Source: Acidisoma silvae
GTDB taxonomy: Bacteria > Pseudomonadota > Alphaproteobacteria > Acetobacterales > Acetobacteraceae
DNA: 64,000 nucleotides
Reading direction: 5' to 3'
NCBI RefSeq assembly: GCF_020618775.1
Contig: NZ_JAESVB010000001.1
Span: 372,001 to 436,000, forward strand
Below, piece after piece: positions 43,028 through 52,517 of the stretch; within the stretch, counting starts at the first letter, position 1; every line of letters begins with the position of its first letter. The notes under the pieces are model-generated. The model saw nothing but the letters and a program-made list of their open reading frames with translations, made no database searches and was not told where the DNA came from. Position numbers and translations under genes: made by a program.

Positions 43028-44095
43028 TCACGGTGAGGATGGGGAAGCACTATGCCCGGTGGCGGGCGGCATGGCGATGAGATCGACGCGCTCGGTGGGC
43101 GCATTGCCGGCATTGCCGCCAGAATTGCCCAGCGCCAGCAGGCGGATATGGATCGGGTCGACGCCGGCGTCCTGTAGGGCGGCTGCCACGCCCTGGGCCC
43201 GCATCAGCGCCAGGCGGCGCGGGGTGGACGGGTCATCGTCGCCCTTCGGCTGGCTGGCATAGGCACGCACGACATACAGCACGCTGGTGCCGTGACGGGT
43301 CACGAAATCCCGGATCAGGGCCGGAACGGCGCCGGAAGCGTCGGTGTCCTGGCCCGTATAGGGCAGCGTCAGCAGGTCAGCGCCCGGCGGCAGACTATTC
43401 TGGCTGGAGGCCGGCGTCTTGATCGGGGCCGGCGCGGGGGCGGCGGGCGCGACTGGCGGTTTTGGTGCCGTGACCGGAGGTGCGGCAGGCTGAGGGGCAG
43501 CTGCTACCGGTGCCGGTGTCGCGGGGGAAAGGTCGGCCGGTGGCGGTGCTTCGCTCGGCGGAGGCGGGACGGGCACGGGTGCGGCAGGCGAAGCGGCGCT
43601 CGGTGCAACCTTCGGCGGCTTGGGTTTTTTGGGTGCGGGCGTTTCGACGGTGATCTTGGGCGGGGCCGGCATGGCCGGGATGGCCCCCGGCAGAACCGGT
43701 ACGGCTTCGAACGAACTGCCGAGATTCGCGCGGTTCTCGGTCTTGGTCGCGGCCGGCGGCAGAATGACGGCCGGCTTGGCGCCAGCCTCGGGCTTGGCCG
43801 GGGCGGGGGGCGGTGTGGCCGGCAAAGGCGGCGTTGTGCCGGCGGCCGTGCCTTCGGGCGCCGAATGGGTTTTATGGCCCGTACTGGCCGTGTGATGGCG
43901 CGGCCGATGCCAGACGCGATGGCTCGGCGTCGCGGGCGAGGCGCCTTGGGCCGGCGGCGGCGCAGGCAGGCTGGGGCTACCCAGCTTGTTCAACGCGTTA
44001 GGGTCGACCGTCACCTGTGCAGCCGCCTGAACGGCTGCCGGCAAGGGTGCGGCCAGGACGAGAGTGGCGAACAGGAAAGGGCGTGTGCGGCGCAT
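43028..44095 (-). CDS. Secreted proline-rich protein with C-terminal OmpA-like domain
   Basis: A 355-residue periplasmic protein. A signal peptide (RRTRPFLFATLVLAAPLPAA) is followed by about 210 residues of Pro/Ala/Lys-rich low-complexity sequence, long enough to span the periplasm. A C-terminal OmpA-like domain follows (LTLPYTGQDTDAS ... VLYVVRAYASQPKG ... PRRLALMRAQGVAAALQ ... ERVDLIAMP). It is the first gene of the operon with the ExbB-like, MotB-like and methyltransferase genes, 16 bases from the next. It may act as an envelope linker in the same machine. Confidence 0.82.
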   Translation of the reverse strand: MRRTRPFLFATLVLAAPLPAAVQAAAQVTVDPNALNKLGSPSLPAPPPAQGASPATPSHRVWHRPRHHTASTGHKTHSAPEGTAAGTTPPLPATPPPAPAKPEAGAKPAVILPPAATKTENRANLGSSFEAVPVLPGAIPAMPAPPKITVETPAPKKPKPPKVAPSAASPAAPVPVPPPPSEAPPPADLSPATPAPVAAAPQPAAPPVTAPKPPVAPAAPAPAPIKTPASSQNSLPPGADLLTLPYTGQDTDASGAVPALIRDFVTRHGTSVLYVVRAYASQPKGDDDPSTPRRLALMRAQGVAAALQDAGVDPIHIRLLALGNSGGNAGNAPTERVDLIAMPPATGHSASPSSP

Positions 44096-44252
44096 GTCCC
44101 CAGCGGTCTACGGTAGTTTCATCCTGACGGGGAGGGGGGTGCGTGGCGCTGCGTTCGATTTCGGCATAGGTTGATGATGAAAGTCCACATCCGCCCCGAG
44201 TCACACCGGGGCGGAAATGAGTCGTGGGACGTTCGAGGGAGGACTGCCGAAC

Positions 44253-45560
44253 ATGGTGACACTCAATCGGGAAGCCGATCAGGCCTTGGCCGTGCAGTCC
44301 GGCTCGAAGCTGGGTGCGGTCATCCGCGTCACCAGCGGCAATTTCCTCGAAATGTATGATTTCATGATCTTCGCCTATTACGCGCCCTATATCGGCCGGG
44401 CGTTTTTTCCAGCGAAAAGCGATTTTGCATCCCTGATGCTGACGCTGGGAACCTTCGGCGTCGGCTTCCTCATGCGCCCCTTGGGGGCCATCATCCTCGG
44501 CGCCTATATCGACCATCACGGGCGGCGGAAGGGTTTGATCCTGACCCTGTTTCTGATGGCGATCGGTCTGCTGATGGTGGCGGTAACGCCCAGTTTTGAA
44601 ACGATCGGCATCGCCGCCCCCCTGATCGTCATCCTGGGCAGGCTCGTCCAGGGCCTGTCGGCCGGGGTCGAGCTCGGCGGCGTCTCCGTCTACCTGGCCG
44701 AAATCGCGCCGCCGAACCGGAAAGGGTTTTTCTGCGCCTGGCAGTCCGGCAGCCAGCAGGTGGCGGTGGCCGTTGCGGCCATTATCGGCGTCGTGCTGAG
44801 CCTGGCTTTGCCTCTGGGCGCCTTGTCCGCCTGGGCATGGCGGATACCGCTGCTGCTCGGCTGCGCCATCATTCCCTTCCTATTCTTCCTGCGCAGCTCG
44901 TTGCAGGAGACGGAGGCCTTCGCCCGGCGCCGTCACCGCCCCAGCATGGGCGAGATCTGGACATCGGTCGCGGCGCAATGGCCGATGATCCTGGTCGGCA
45001 TGATGCTGATCACCATGACGACGGTCAGCTTCTACTTGATCACCGCCTATACCCCGACCTTCGGCAAGCGCGAGCTGCATCTGAACGAGCTGGACGTCAT
45101 GATCGTCACGCTCTGCATCGCCGTCTCCAATTTCATCTGGCTGCCGATTGGCGGCTATATTTCGGATATCTTTGGGCGGCGGCGGCCTTTGATCGCGGTC
45201 ACGGTCCTGGCCATCGTAACGGCCTATCCCATCATGCTGTGGCTGACCCATTCCACCAGCTTCAGCCATCTGCTGGTGGCGGAGCTGTGGTTCTCCTTCA
45301 TTTTCGGTATGTATAACGGAGCGGCGGTGCCGTTTCTGGTGGAGATCATGCCGGAAAAGGTCCGCACATCGGGCTTCTCGATCGCCTATAGCCTGGCGAC
45401 GGCCATTTTCGGCGGCTTCACGCCGGCCACATGCACGATCCTGATTCATGCGACCGGCGATCGCGCCATGCCCGGCCTGTGGTTGTCCTTCGCGGCGGTC
45501 TTCGGCCTGGTCGCGACGGTGCTGGCGACCAGCGCCCATCGCCGGGCCGTGGCGGCCTGA
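44253..45560 (+). CDS. MFS metabolite:H+ symporter (MHS family, citrate/tricarballylate-like)
   Basis: A 435-residue 12-helix transporter of the metabolite:H+ symporter group. The features are SGNFLEMYDFMIFAYYA at helix 1, the motif-A loop YIDHHGRRKGL, and QGLSAGVELGGVSVYLAEIA at helix 4/5. These resemble the citrate (CitA) and tricarballylate (TcuC) carriers, so a di- or tricarboxylate substrate is likely but unproven. Start ATG 44253 follows GGGAGGA; ATG 44217 is less likely. No regulator or catabolic gene is adjacent. Confidence 0.88.
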   Translation: MVTLNREADQALAVQSGSKLGAVIRVTSGNFLEMYDFMIFAYYAPYIGRAFFPAKSDFASLMLTLGTFGVGFLMRPLGAIILGAYIDHHGRRKGLILTLFLMAIGLLMVAVTPSFETIGIAAPLIVILGRLVQGLSAGVELGGVSVYLAEIAPPNRKGFFCAWQSGSQQVAVAVAAIIGVVLSLALPLGALSAWAWRIPLLLGCAIIPFLFFLRSSLQETEAFARRRHRPSMGEIWTSVAAQWPMILVGMMLITMTTVSFYLITAYTPTFGKRELHLNELDVMIVTLCIAVSNFIWLPIGGYISDIFGRRRPLIAVTVLAIVTAYPIMLWLTHSTSFSHLLVAELWFSFIFGMYNGAAVPFLVEIMPEKVRTSGFSIAYSLATAIFGGFTPATCTILIHATGDRAMPGLWLSFAAVFGLVATVLATSAHRRAVAA

Positions 45561-45564
45561 AACG

Positions 45565-45596
45565 ACAACGGCCGCCCGGTGAGGGGCGGCCGTTGT
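45565..45596. terminator. Strong hairpin between convergent genes
   Basis: ACAACGGCCGCCC (45565-45577) pairs perfectly with GGGCGGCCGTTGT (45584-45596): a 13-base stem with a six-base loop, five bases after the transporter stop. There is no clear T-run on the plus strand, so efficiency as an intrinsic terminator is uncertain. It separates the transporter from the convergent inositol monophosphatase gene. Confidence 0.7.
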
Positions 45597-45624
45597 ATCA
45601 GGCGAAACAAAACTTCGGGAAAAT

Positions 45625-46452
45625 TCAGCCGCCGGCGGCGCTGACCCCGTCGGCCACGGCTTCCAGCAGCTTCGGATGCAGCGTCGGATTGGCGGCCACC
45701 AGGTCGTCGGCGATCTGGTCGCCGCCGCTCGGCGTCGTCACATAGCCGCCGGCCTCGCGCACGATCAGAATGCCCGCCGCGATATCCCAGGGCTTCACGC
45801 CGATTTCCCAGTAGCCGTCGAAACGGCCGGCCGCGACCCAGGCGAGGTCGAGCGAGGCGGCGCCGAAGCGGCGGATACCCGCCACCTGCGGCATCAGGGT
45901 GCTGAGCGTGCGGGCGAAGGACAGGCGCTGTCGCGGACTGGTCACCGCGAAGGGAATGCCGGTCGCGAAGACCGCCTGGGAGAAGTCGCGACGGGCGGCC
46001 ACGCGCAGGCGGCGCTCGTTCACGAAAGCGCCCGAGCCCTTTTCGGCCCAGAACATCTCGTCCGTGCAGGGCGCGTAGATGAGACCGGCATTGATCTCGA
46101 TCGTGCCATCCGGCAGGCGGCGCTCCAGCGCGATCGAAATCGCCCAATGCGGCATGCCGTGCAGGAAGTTGGTGGTGCCGTCCAAGGGGTCCACCACCCA
46201 GCGCCAGGTCCAGTTGTCGCCGCCCGAGGCGCCGGATTCTTCCATGAGGAAGGCATAGCCGGGGCGGGCTTTGGTCAGCTCCTGCTTGATCGTCGCTTCG
46301 GCCCGGATATCGGCCTGGGTGACGAAGTCGGACGGACCCTTGATGCTGACCTGCAACTGCTCGACTTCGCTGAAGTCGCGCAGAAGCTGCTTGGCCGCCT
46401 TTTGGGCGGCATTGGCCATAATGGTCAGATGGGCTGAGAGGCGTGCGGCCAT
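45625..46452 (-). CDS. suhB: Inositol monophosphatase family protein
   Basis: A 275-residue Mg-dependent sugar phosphatase. The metal sites are EES in FLMEESGAS, VDPLDGTTNF and the C-terminal KPWDIAAGILIVREAGG. This layout fits SuhB-type inositol-1-monophosphatases; histidinol-phosphate or other substrates are also known for the family, so the symbol is tentative. It lies 15 bases downstream of efp on the same strand. Confidence 0.9.
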   Translation of the reverse strand: MAARLSAHLTIMANAAQKAAKQLLRDFSEVEQLQVSIKGPSDFVTQADIRAEATIKQELTKARPGYAFLMEESGASGGDNWTWRWVVDPLDGTTNFLHGMPHWAISIALERRLPDGTIEINAGLIYAPCTDEMFWAEKGSGAFVNERRLRVAARRDFSQAVFATGIPFAVTSPRQRLSFARTLSTLMPQVAGIRRFGAASLDLAWVAAGRFDGYWEIGVKPWDIAAGILIVREAGGYVTTPSGGDQIADDLVAANPTLHPKLLEAVADGVSAAGG

Positions 46453-46467
46453 GGGATTGTCAGACCG

Positions 46468-47034
46468 TCAGCTTTTCGCCCGCTCGACATAGGACGCGTC
46501 GTCGGTGCGCACCACGATGCGCTCCCCGGTCTCAATGAAGGGCGGAACCATGGTCTTCACGCCGTTGGACAGGATCGCCGGCTTGTAGGAGCTGGCGGCG
46601 GTCTGGCCCTTCACGACGGGATCGGCTTCGACGATTTCGAGAATGACGGAGGACGGCAGATGAATGCCGACGGCCTCGCCTTCGACCAGATCAAGCTCGA
46701 CCTGCATATTGTCCTGCAGGAAGGCGACCGCATCGCCCAGCAGCTCGGCCGGGATCATCGTCTGCTCGTAGGTCTCCTTGTCCATGAGAACAAGATTGTC
46801 CCCATCGGTATAGGAGTAGATGTAATCTTTGTTATCGGTCATCAGGCGTTCGACCGTATCGGCGGTGCGCCAGCGCTCGTTCGTCTTGTTGCCGGTCTTC
46901 AGGTCGCGCATTTCGACCTGAATAAAAGCGCCGCCTTTGCCAGGGGTAATGATCTGCTGCTTCAGAACCGTCCAACGACGGCCTTCATGCTCGATCACCT
47001 GGCCGGCGCGGATAAGGTTCGCCTGCTGCTTCAT
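46468..47034 (-). CDS. efp: Translation elongation factor P
   Basis: A 188-residue three-domain EF-P that relieves ribosome stalling at polyproline. The loop ITPGKGGAFIQ carries Lys33, the site that EpmA/EpmB beta-lysylate in E. coli. The conserved end GERIVVRTDDASYVERAKS is present. ATG 47034 (MKQQANLIRAGQ) is the family start; it lies inside the 3' end of the epmB-like gene (50-base overlap). Several proline-rich proteins in this window (43.0, 5.1 kb) would be natural clients. Confidence 0.96.
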   Translation of the reverse strand: MKQQANLIRAGQVIEHEGRRWTVLKQQIITPGKGGAFIQVEMRDLKTGNKTNERWRTADTVERLMTDNKDYIYSYTDGDNLVLMDKETYEQTMIPAELLGDAVAFLQDNMQVELDLVEGEAVGIHLPSSVILEIVEADPVVKGQTAASSYKPAILSNGVKTMVPPFIETGERIVVRTDDASYVERAKS

Positions 47035-48127
47035 CGGACTTCTCAATATCGTCGGGATTAGAGGCGGGGCTTGTAACCGCTCCGCCATCTCCGGGCAAGC
47101 TTGCGCGGGCTGCGCCCAGCCTATGGGTGATACCCGCGGGGTCGCGCACCGTGTTTTCGTCGTCCAGATAGCCGGGGCCGATCGGCACCTTGCCTTGGCC
47201 GCGGGGAATATCCAGCACATAGGTGGGCCAGGCGAGGCCGGTGACGCGGCCGCGCAGGGACCGCAGCAAAGCCTGGCCCTCGCTGATCGGCACATGGAAG
47301 CGCGCCGTGCCGGGCGCGGGGTCCAGCTGATGCAGGTAATAGGGTTTGACGCGGGATGCGATCATGGCCCGGAACAGGCCTTCCAGCGCCTCTGAGCTGT
47401 CATTGACGCCGCGCAACAGCACGGACTGGCCGAGCACCGGGATGCCACGGGTCTGCACCCGCCTGAGCGCCGCGCGGCCTGCGGGGGTGAATTCCCGCGC
47501 GTGATTGGCGTGGACCACCAGCCAGACGGCGCGGTCCACATCCAGCGCCTCGGCCATCGCCTCCGTCAGCCGGTCGGGTGTGGCCAACGGCAGGCGGGAA
47601 TGGATGCGGATCGTCTCCACATGCGGGATCGCGGCCAGCCGCCGCATGATCGCCGCCATCCGGCGGGGCGACAGCATCAACGGGTCGCCGCCGGTCAGGA
47701 TGACTTCCCGCAGTTCCGGATGCGCCGCGATGTAACCAAAGGCGGCGTCGAGCTGCGCTTCCGTCAGCAGGCCGCCATCCGGCCCTACATGCTCGCGCCG
47801 GAAGCAGAAGCGGCAATAGACCGGGCAGATCAGGAGCGGCTTCAGCAGCACGCGGTCGGCATAGCGGTGGACGATGCCGGGCAGTGGCGACAGCGCGTCA
47901 TCACCGATCGGGTCGGGGTCTTCATGGGCGGCGGTGATGCGCTCATCGCCATGCGGCACGAATTGCCGGCCGATGGCGTCGTCCGGGCTTTCGATCAGCG
48001 CCGCGACATGCGCGGGTAGGGTGATCGCGTAGCGGGCGCCGACTTCGGTCAGCGCCGGGCGATCCGCTTCCGTCGCGAAACCCGCGCGGATCAGCCCGTC
48101 GATATCGCGGATCGTCTCGGCACCCAT
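46985..48127 (-). CDS. epmB: EF-P (R)-beta-lysylation enzyme / lysine 2,3-aminomutase family
   Basis: A 380-residue radical SAM enzyme. The iron-sulfur motif is CPVYCRFCFR with Cys101, Cys105 and Cys108. LTGGDPLML and HANHAREF are lysine-2,3-aminomutase family segments, and the C-terminal domain has PYYLHQLDPAPGTARF with a PLP Lys expected in GYLD/PRGQGKVPIG. Direct overlap with efp, which carries a modifiable Lys, supports EpmB (making (R)-beta-lysine for EF-P) over a catabolic KamA. The extreme C-terminus beyond the conserved domain encodes the overlap. The EpmA ligase gene is not in the window. Confidence 0.9.
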   Translation of the reverse strand: MGAETIRDIDGLIRAGFATEADRPALTEVGARYAITLPAHVAALIESPDDAIGRQFVPHGDERITAAHEDPDPIGDDALSPLPGIVHRYADRVLLKPLLICPVYCRFCFRREHVGPDGGLLTEAQLDAAFGYIAAHPELREVILTGGDPLMLSPRRMAAIMRRLAAIPHVETIRIHSRLPLATPDRLTEAMAEALDVDRAVWLVVHANHAREFTPAGRAALRRVQTRGIPVLGQSVLLRGVNDSSEALEGLFRAMIASRVKPYYLHQLDPAPGTARFHVPISEGQALLRSLRGRVTGLAWPTYVLDIPRGQGKVPIGPGYLDDENTVRDPAGITHRLGAARASLPGDGGAVTSPASNPDDIEKSDEAAGEPYPRRPGDRA

Positions 48128-48142
48128 GGAATGATGGCCGCC

Positions 48143-48658
48143 TTACTCGCTTAACGGTACCAGGATGGACACGGCGGCCTGGGCCGCGATGCCCTCGCGC
48201 CGGCCGGCGAAGCCGAGTTTTTCCGTCGTCGTCGCCTTGACCGACATGCGGGAGGCGGGAACGCCCAACAGATCCGCCAGACGCGCGATCATGGCCGGCG
48301 CATGGGGCGTGATTTTCGGCTGCTCGCAGATCAGCGTGACATCGGCATTGACCAGAATACCGCCACGGGCGGCGATGCGCTCGGCGGCGTGGCGCAGGAA
48401 GCGGGCGCTGTCGGCGTCCTTCCACTTCATTTCCGACGGCGGGAAGTGGCGGCCGATATCGCCCTCGGCCAGCGCACCATAGATGGCGTCGCACAGCGCG
48501 TGGATGCCGACATCGGCGTCCGAATGTCCGGCTAGACCCTGTTCATGCGGCACGGTGACGCCGCACAGCACCAGCGGCCGCCCGGTTTCCAGCACATGCA
48601 CGTCAAAACCCGTGCCGACACGGGTTGCGAGCGAAGGAAGGCCAGAAGTCGTCGTCAT
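48143..48658 (-). CDS. ispF: 2-C-methyl-D-erythritol 2,4-cyclodiphosphate synthase
   Basis: A 171-residue trimeric zinc enzyme of the MEP isoprenoid pathway. The zinc ligands are in TGFDVHVLE and [27 protein letters not shown] and [23 protein letters not shown] complete the active site. Many Alphaproteobacteria fuse ispD and ispF; here IspF is free-standing. It lies upstream of epmB with 15 bases between them and is divergent from dusB. Confidence 0.95.
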   Translation of the reverse strand: MTTTSGLPSLATRVGTGFDVHVLETGRPLVLCGVTVPHEQGLAGHSDADVGIHALCDAIYGALAEGDIGRHFPPSEMKWKDADSARFLRHAAERIAARGGILVNADVTLICEQPKITPHAPAMIARLADLLGVPASRMSVKATTTEKLGFAGRREGIAAQAAVSILVPLSE

Positions 48659-48754
48659 AGATCACCTTGGATTGCGGAGGCGGGGCTGCTGAGGGCGCAA
48701 ACTCGTCTCTGACCGATTGCGCGTCAACCCGCTCGTGCTGTATCTGCACAATCT

Positions 48755-49855
48755 ATGGGCAATCGAACGATTCCAGATCAATCAACGCCGATCCCGACGC
48801 TGTCCCCGATTGCCCTTGGCGGTCGTGGCAATCCGGTGATCGAGACGCCTGTTATCCTGGCACCGCTTTCGGGCGTGACGGACCTGCCGTTCCGCACGAT
48901 GGCGCGCGACCTCGGCGCCGGCCTGGTGGTCTCCGAGATGATCGCCTCCTGGGCCATGGTGCGGGAAAATCAGGCAACTTTGCGCATGGCCAAGATCGCC
49001 GATGGCGGCGGCACGGGCGGCGCGCCCAATTCCATCCAGCTCGCGGGCTGCGACCCGCAGGCCATGGCCGAGGCGGCGCGTATCGCGGTCGGGCTGGGCG
49101 CCAATATCGTCGACATCAATTTCGGCTGTCCGGTGAAAAAGGTCGCGGTCGGCCAGATGGCCGGCTCGGCGCTCATGAAGGACGAGATCGGGGCCGCCCG
49201 CATCCTGGAAGCGACGGCCCGCGCCGTTGATGTGCCGGTGACGCTGAAGATGCGCATGGGCTGGGACCATAACAGCCTGAATGCGCCGCGCCTGGCCAAG
49301 ATCGCGGAGGAAAGCGGCATCCGCATGCTGACCGTCCACGGCCGCACGCGGCAGATGTTCTATACCGGAACGGCCGATTGGGCCTTCATCCGGCAGGTGA
49401 AGGACGCGGTAAAACTGCCCGTCATCGCCAATGGCGATATCGTCGTCGAGGAAGACGCGGCGGAAGCCCTGCGCCAGTCCGGCGCGGACGGCGTGATGAT
49501 CGGCCGTGGCTGCTACGGCCGGCCCTGGTTCCTGCATAATGTCGCGGAATATCTGGCGACCGGCGAGAAAATCCCCGAGCCGGGATTGGCCGAGCGGAAG
49601 CAGATATTGCTCACCCATTACGAGCTGATGCTCAGCCATTTCGGCGAGATTCCGGGCCTGCGCCTGGCCCGCAAGCATGTCGCCTGGTATTCGCGCGGCC
49701 TGCCGGGCTCGGCCGAATTCCGGTCCCAGATCATGCGCGCGGCCGACCGCGTGACCGCAATTGGCCTCATTCACGGCTTCCTTGACCCGCTGATCGAACG
49801 CGGGGTGGAAGCGCCGGCCCCCGATAAATCCGTGATGCTTGCCGAGGCAGCCTGA
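48755..49855 (+). CDS. dusB: tRNA-dihydrouridine synthase B
   Basis: A 366-residue FMN enzyme reducing uridine in t[22 protein letters not shown] near residue 31, NFGCPVKKV with the catalytic Cys, TLKMRMGWD and [17 protein letters not shown] are DusB signatures; NGDI and [13 protein letters not shown] bind flavin. It is the old nifR3 position, first gene of the ntr operon in Alphaproteobacteria, followed immediately by ntrB. Confidence 0.95.
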   Translation: MGNRTIPDQSTPIPTLSPIALGGRGNPVIETPVILAPLSGVTDLPFRTMARDLGAGLVVSEMIASWAMVRENQATLRMAKIADGGGTGGAPNSIQLAGCDPQAMAEAARIAVGLGANIVDINFGCPVKKVAVGQMAGSALMKDEIGAARILEATARAVDVPVTLKMRMGWDHNSLNAPRLAKIAEESGIRMLTVHGRTRQMFYTGTADWAFIRQVKDAVKLPVIANGDIVVEEDAAEALRQSGADGVMIGRGCYGRPWFLHNVAEYLATGEKIPEPGLAERKQILLTHYELMLSHFGEIPGLRLARKHVAWYSRGLPGSAEFRSQIMRAADRVTAIGLIHGFLDPLIERGVEAPAPDKSVMLAEAA

Positions 49856-49856
49856 T

Positions 49857-51014
49857 ATGAGCGGTGTCACCAAAGCTGTCCGCCGCACGGTCCTTTCGGT
49901 CGTGCGGCGCAACCCCGTGCCGACGACCCAATTGCCGGAAGCGGTTTCCGTTCTGGCCGCGATGCCGGTCGCGGTTGTGGTTCTGTCGGAAGACAACCGC
50001 TTCACCTATGCCAATTCCGCCGCCGAGCAGTTTCTGGGCATTTCGTTTCCGCAGCTCGCCCAGATGTCTCTGGACGATATCCTGCCCGAGGACAGCCCGC
50101 TGTTCCTGATGGTGAACCAGCTGCGCACCGGCGCCAGTTCCATCGCGGATCACGATCTGTCCTTCGACGGCCCCCGGCTGAACAAGAAGGGCATCAGCGT
50201 TCAGGGCACGACGCTGGAGGAAACCGGCAGCGTTCTGCTGGTGCTTCAGGATGGCAATACCGTCCGCTCGCTGGACCGCCAGATTGCGGCGCGCAATGCG
50301 GCCCGCAGCATCACCGGCATGGCGGCGATCCTGGCGCATGAAATCAAGAACCCGCTCTCCGGCATTCGCGGCGCGGCGCAGCTGCTGGAAAGCAGCGTCG
50401 CCGAGGCGGATCAGGAATTGGCGGTGCTGATCCGCGACGAGGCCGACCGCATCCGCGCCCTTGTCGACCGCATGGAAGTCTTCGGCGAAAAGCCGGTCGC
50501 CATGGAAGCCGTGAATATCCATCGCGTGCTGGAGCATGTGCGGCGTCTGGCCCGCAGCGGCTTCGGCGATGGGCTGCGTTTTTCGGAAAGCTACGACCCC
50601 TCGCTGCCTTCGGTCTGGGGCAATCGCGACCAATTGGTGCAGGTTCTGCTCAATCTGGTGAAGAACGCGGCGGACGCGCTGATCGCGGGTGGGGCGGCGG
50701 AAAGCGAAATCACCCTCATCACCCGCTACCAGCACGGGCTGCGGCTCGCGAACCCCACCTCTGAATCGGATAATCGCGTGGAGCTGCCGCTGCTGGTGGT
50801 CGTGCGCGACAACGGGCCGGGAATCCCCGAGGATATCCGCCCGCATCTGTTCGAACCCTTCGTCAGCTCGAAACCATCCGGCCAAGGCCTGGGCCTCGCC
50901 CTTGTCGCGAAGATCATCGCTGACCATGGCGGTCTGATCGAAGTCGAAAGCCGCCCCGGACGCACGGAATTCCGGCTGCATCTGCCGATGCTCGCCGAGG
51001 AGGATGCCCAGTAA
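49857..51014 (+). CDS. ntrB: Nitrogen regulation sensor kinase NtrB
   Basis: A 385-residue soluble histidine kinase. A PAS domain ([22 protein letters not shown]) is followed by the dimerisation/H-box [18 protein letters not shown] with His161, then N-box [10 protein letters not shown] and G-boxes DNGPGIPED and [13 protein letters not shown]. It phosphorylates NtrC under nitrogen limitation, gated by PII. ATG 49857 starts one base after the dusB stop; its own stop overlaps the ntrC start (TAATG). Confidence 0.95.
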   Translation: MSGVTKAVRRTVLSVVRRNPVPTTQLPEAVSVLAAMPVAVVVLSEDNRFTYANSAAEQFLGISFPQLAQMSLDDILPEDSPLFLMVNQLRTGASSIADHDLSFDGPRLNKKGISVQGTTLEETGSVLLVLQDGNTVRSLDRQIAARNAARSITGMAAILAHEIKNPLSGIRGAAQLLESSVAEADQELAVLIRDEADRIRALVDRMEVFGEKPVAMEAVNIHRVLEHVRRLARSGFGDGLRFSESYDPSLPSVWGNRDQLVQVLLNLVKNAADALIAGGAAESEITLITRYQHGLRLANPTSESDNRVELPLLVVVRDNGPGIPEDIRPHLFEPFVSSKPSGQGLGLALVAKIIADHGGLIEVESRPGRTEFRLHLPMLAEEDAQ

Positions 51015-52462
51015 TGACGCCGACCGTTCTGATTGCTGACGATGACCGGTCGATCCGGACTGTGCTGACCCAGGCGCTTGGCCGCTCGGGCTATCAGGTC
51101 CGCACCACCGGCAATGCCGCGACCCTGTGGCGCTGGGTGGAGGACGGGGAAGGCGATCTCGTCATCACCGACGTCATGATGCCGGATGAGAACGGGCTGG
51201 ACCTGATCCCCCGCATCCGCCGCGTGCGGCCTGACCTGCGCGTCGTCGTCATGAGCGCGCAATCGACGCTGATGACGGCGGTGAAGGCGACCCAGCGCGG
51301 GGCTTTCGAATATCTGCCCAAGCCCTTCGACCTGCGTGAATTGCTGGCGGTGGTGGATCGGGCGCTGGCGGCGCCGACGGCACCCGTTGGCGAGCAGCCG
51401 CCCGCTGAGCCCAAGGACGCGGACGAGCGCCTGCCGCTGATCGGCCGCAGCGCCGCGATGCAGGAAATCTATCGCACCGTGGCGCGGCTCACGACCACCG
51501 ACCTCACCGTCATGATCAATGGCGAATCAGGCACTGGCAAGGAGCTGGTCGCCCGCGCACTGCATGATTATGGGCGTCGTCGCGGCGGGCCTTTCGTCGC
51601 CATCAATATGGCGGCGATTCCACGCGAGCTGATCGAAAGCGAGCTCTTCGGCCATGAGCGCGGCGCCTTCACCGGCGCCACCAGCCGCAACCAGGGCCGT
51701 TTCGAGCAGGCCGCCGGCGGCACGCTGTTTCTGGATGAAATCGGCGACATGCCGCAGGAGGCGCAGACCCGCCTGCTGCGGGTGCTGCAGGAAGGCGAAT
51801 TCACGGCCGTCGGCGGCCGCCAGCCGGTGCGCGCCAATGTCCGCATCATCGCGGCCACCCATCGCGATCTGCGCGCCGCCATCCGCCAGGGCCTGTTCCG
51901 CGAGGATCTGTTCTATCGCCTGAACGTCGTCCCCATTCGCCTGCCGCCGCTGCGCGAGCGGGTGGAGGATATTCCTCTGCTGGCCCGCCATTTCCTGGAC
52001 AAAGCGCGGGGCGACGGCCTGCCCTTCAAGTCGCTGGACAGCGGCGCGGTCGACCGCCTGCGCGCCTATCGCTGGCCAGGCAATGTCCGCGAGCTTGAGA
52101 ATATGATGCGCCGTCTGGCGGCGCTGCATGCCGAGGAGACGATCACGGCGGATGCGCTGGACCGGGAACTGACCGAAACGGCTGCCACGGTCGAGGATGC
52201 CAGCGGCGAGACCGCCGAACCGCTGGCCCGCGCCATGGAACGCCATATCAAGCAGTTTCTGGCGGCGCATGAGGAAGGCCTGGTCGGCAACGATATCTAT
52301 GACCGCGTGATCGCGGAAGTGGAACGCCCGCTGATCCAGCTGACCTTGCTGGCGACACGCGGCAATCAGATCAAGGCTGCCGCCATGCTCGGTCTGAATC
52401 GCAATACGCTGCGCAAGAAGATCCGCGATCTGGAAGTGCCGGTCGTGCGCGGCGTCGCCTGA
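51014..52462 (+). CDS. ntrC: Nitrogen regulator NtrC (sigma54 activator)
   Basis: A 482-residue response regulator. The receiver phospho-site is Asp53 in [13 protein letters not shown]. The AAA+ domain has Walker A GESGTGKE (170-177) and the full sigma54-contacting GAFTGA loop (217-222), with DEIGDMP as Walker B. The C-terminal Fis-type helix-turn-helix ends [20 protein letters not shown]. It activates nitrogen-assimilation promoters together with RpoN. Confidence 0.96.
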   Translation: MTPTVLIADDDRSIRTVLTQALGRSGYQVRTTGNAATLWRWVEDGEGDLVITDVMMPDENGLDLIPRIRRVRPDLRVVVMSAQSTLMTAVKATQRGAFEYLPKPFDLRELLAVVDRALAAPTAPVGEQPPAEPKDADERLPLIGRSAAMQEIYRTVARLTTTDLTVMINGESGTGKELVARALHDYGRRRGGPFVAINMAAIPRELIESELFGHERGAFTGATSRNQGRFEQAAGGTLFLDEIGDMPQEAQTRLLRVLQEGEFTAVGGRQPVRANVRIIAATHRDLRAAIRQGLFREDLFYRLNVVPIRLPPLRERVEDIPLLARHFLDKARGDGLPFKSLDSGAVDRLRAYRWPGNVRELENMMRRLAALHAEETITADALDRELTETAATVEDASGETAEPLARAMERHIKQFLAAHEEGLVGNDIYDRVIAEVERPLIQLTLLATRGNQIKAAAMLGLNRNTLRKKIRDLEVPVVRGVA

Positions 52463-52517
52463 ACGGCAGGGGACGGCCGCTTTGTCCAAGCGGCAGGAAT
52501 TGGGCTAAACTCCGCCC

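Noticed and set aside
39605-44095. Zorya defence system
   Set aside because: An ExbB/MotA-like and MotB-like pair is present, but no ZorC, ZorD or ZorE gene, and the protein sizes do not match; kept only as a comparison.
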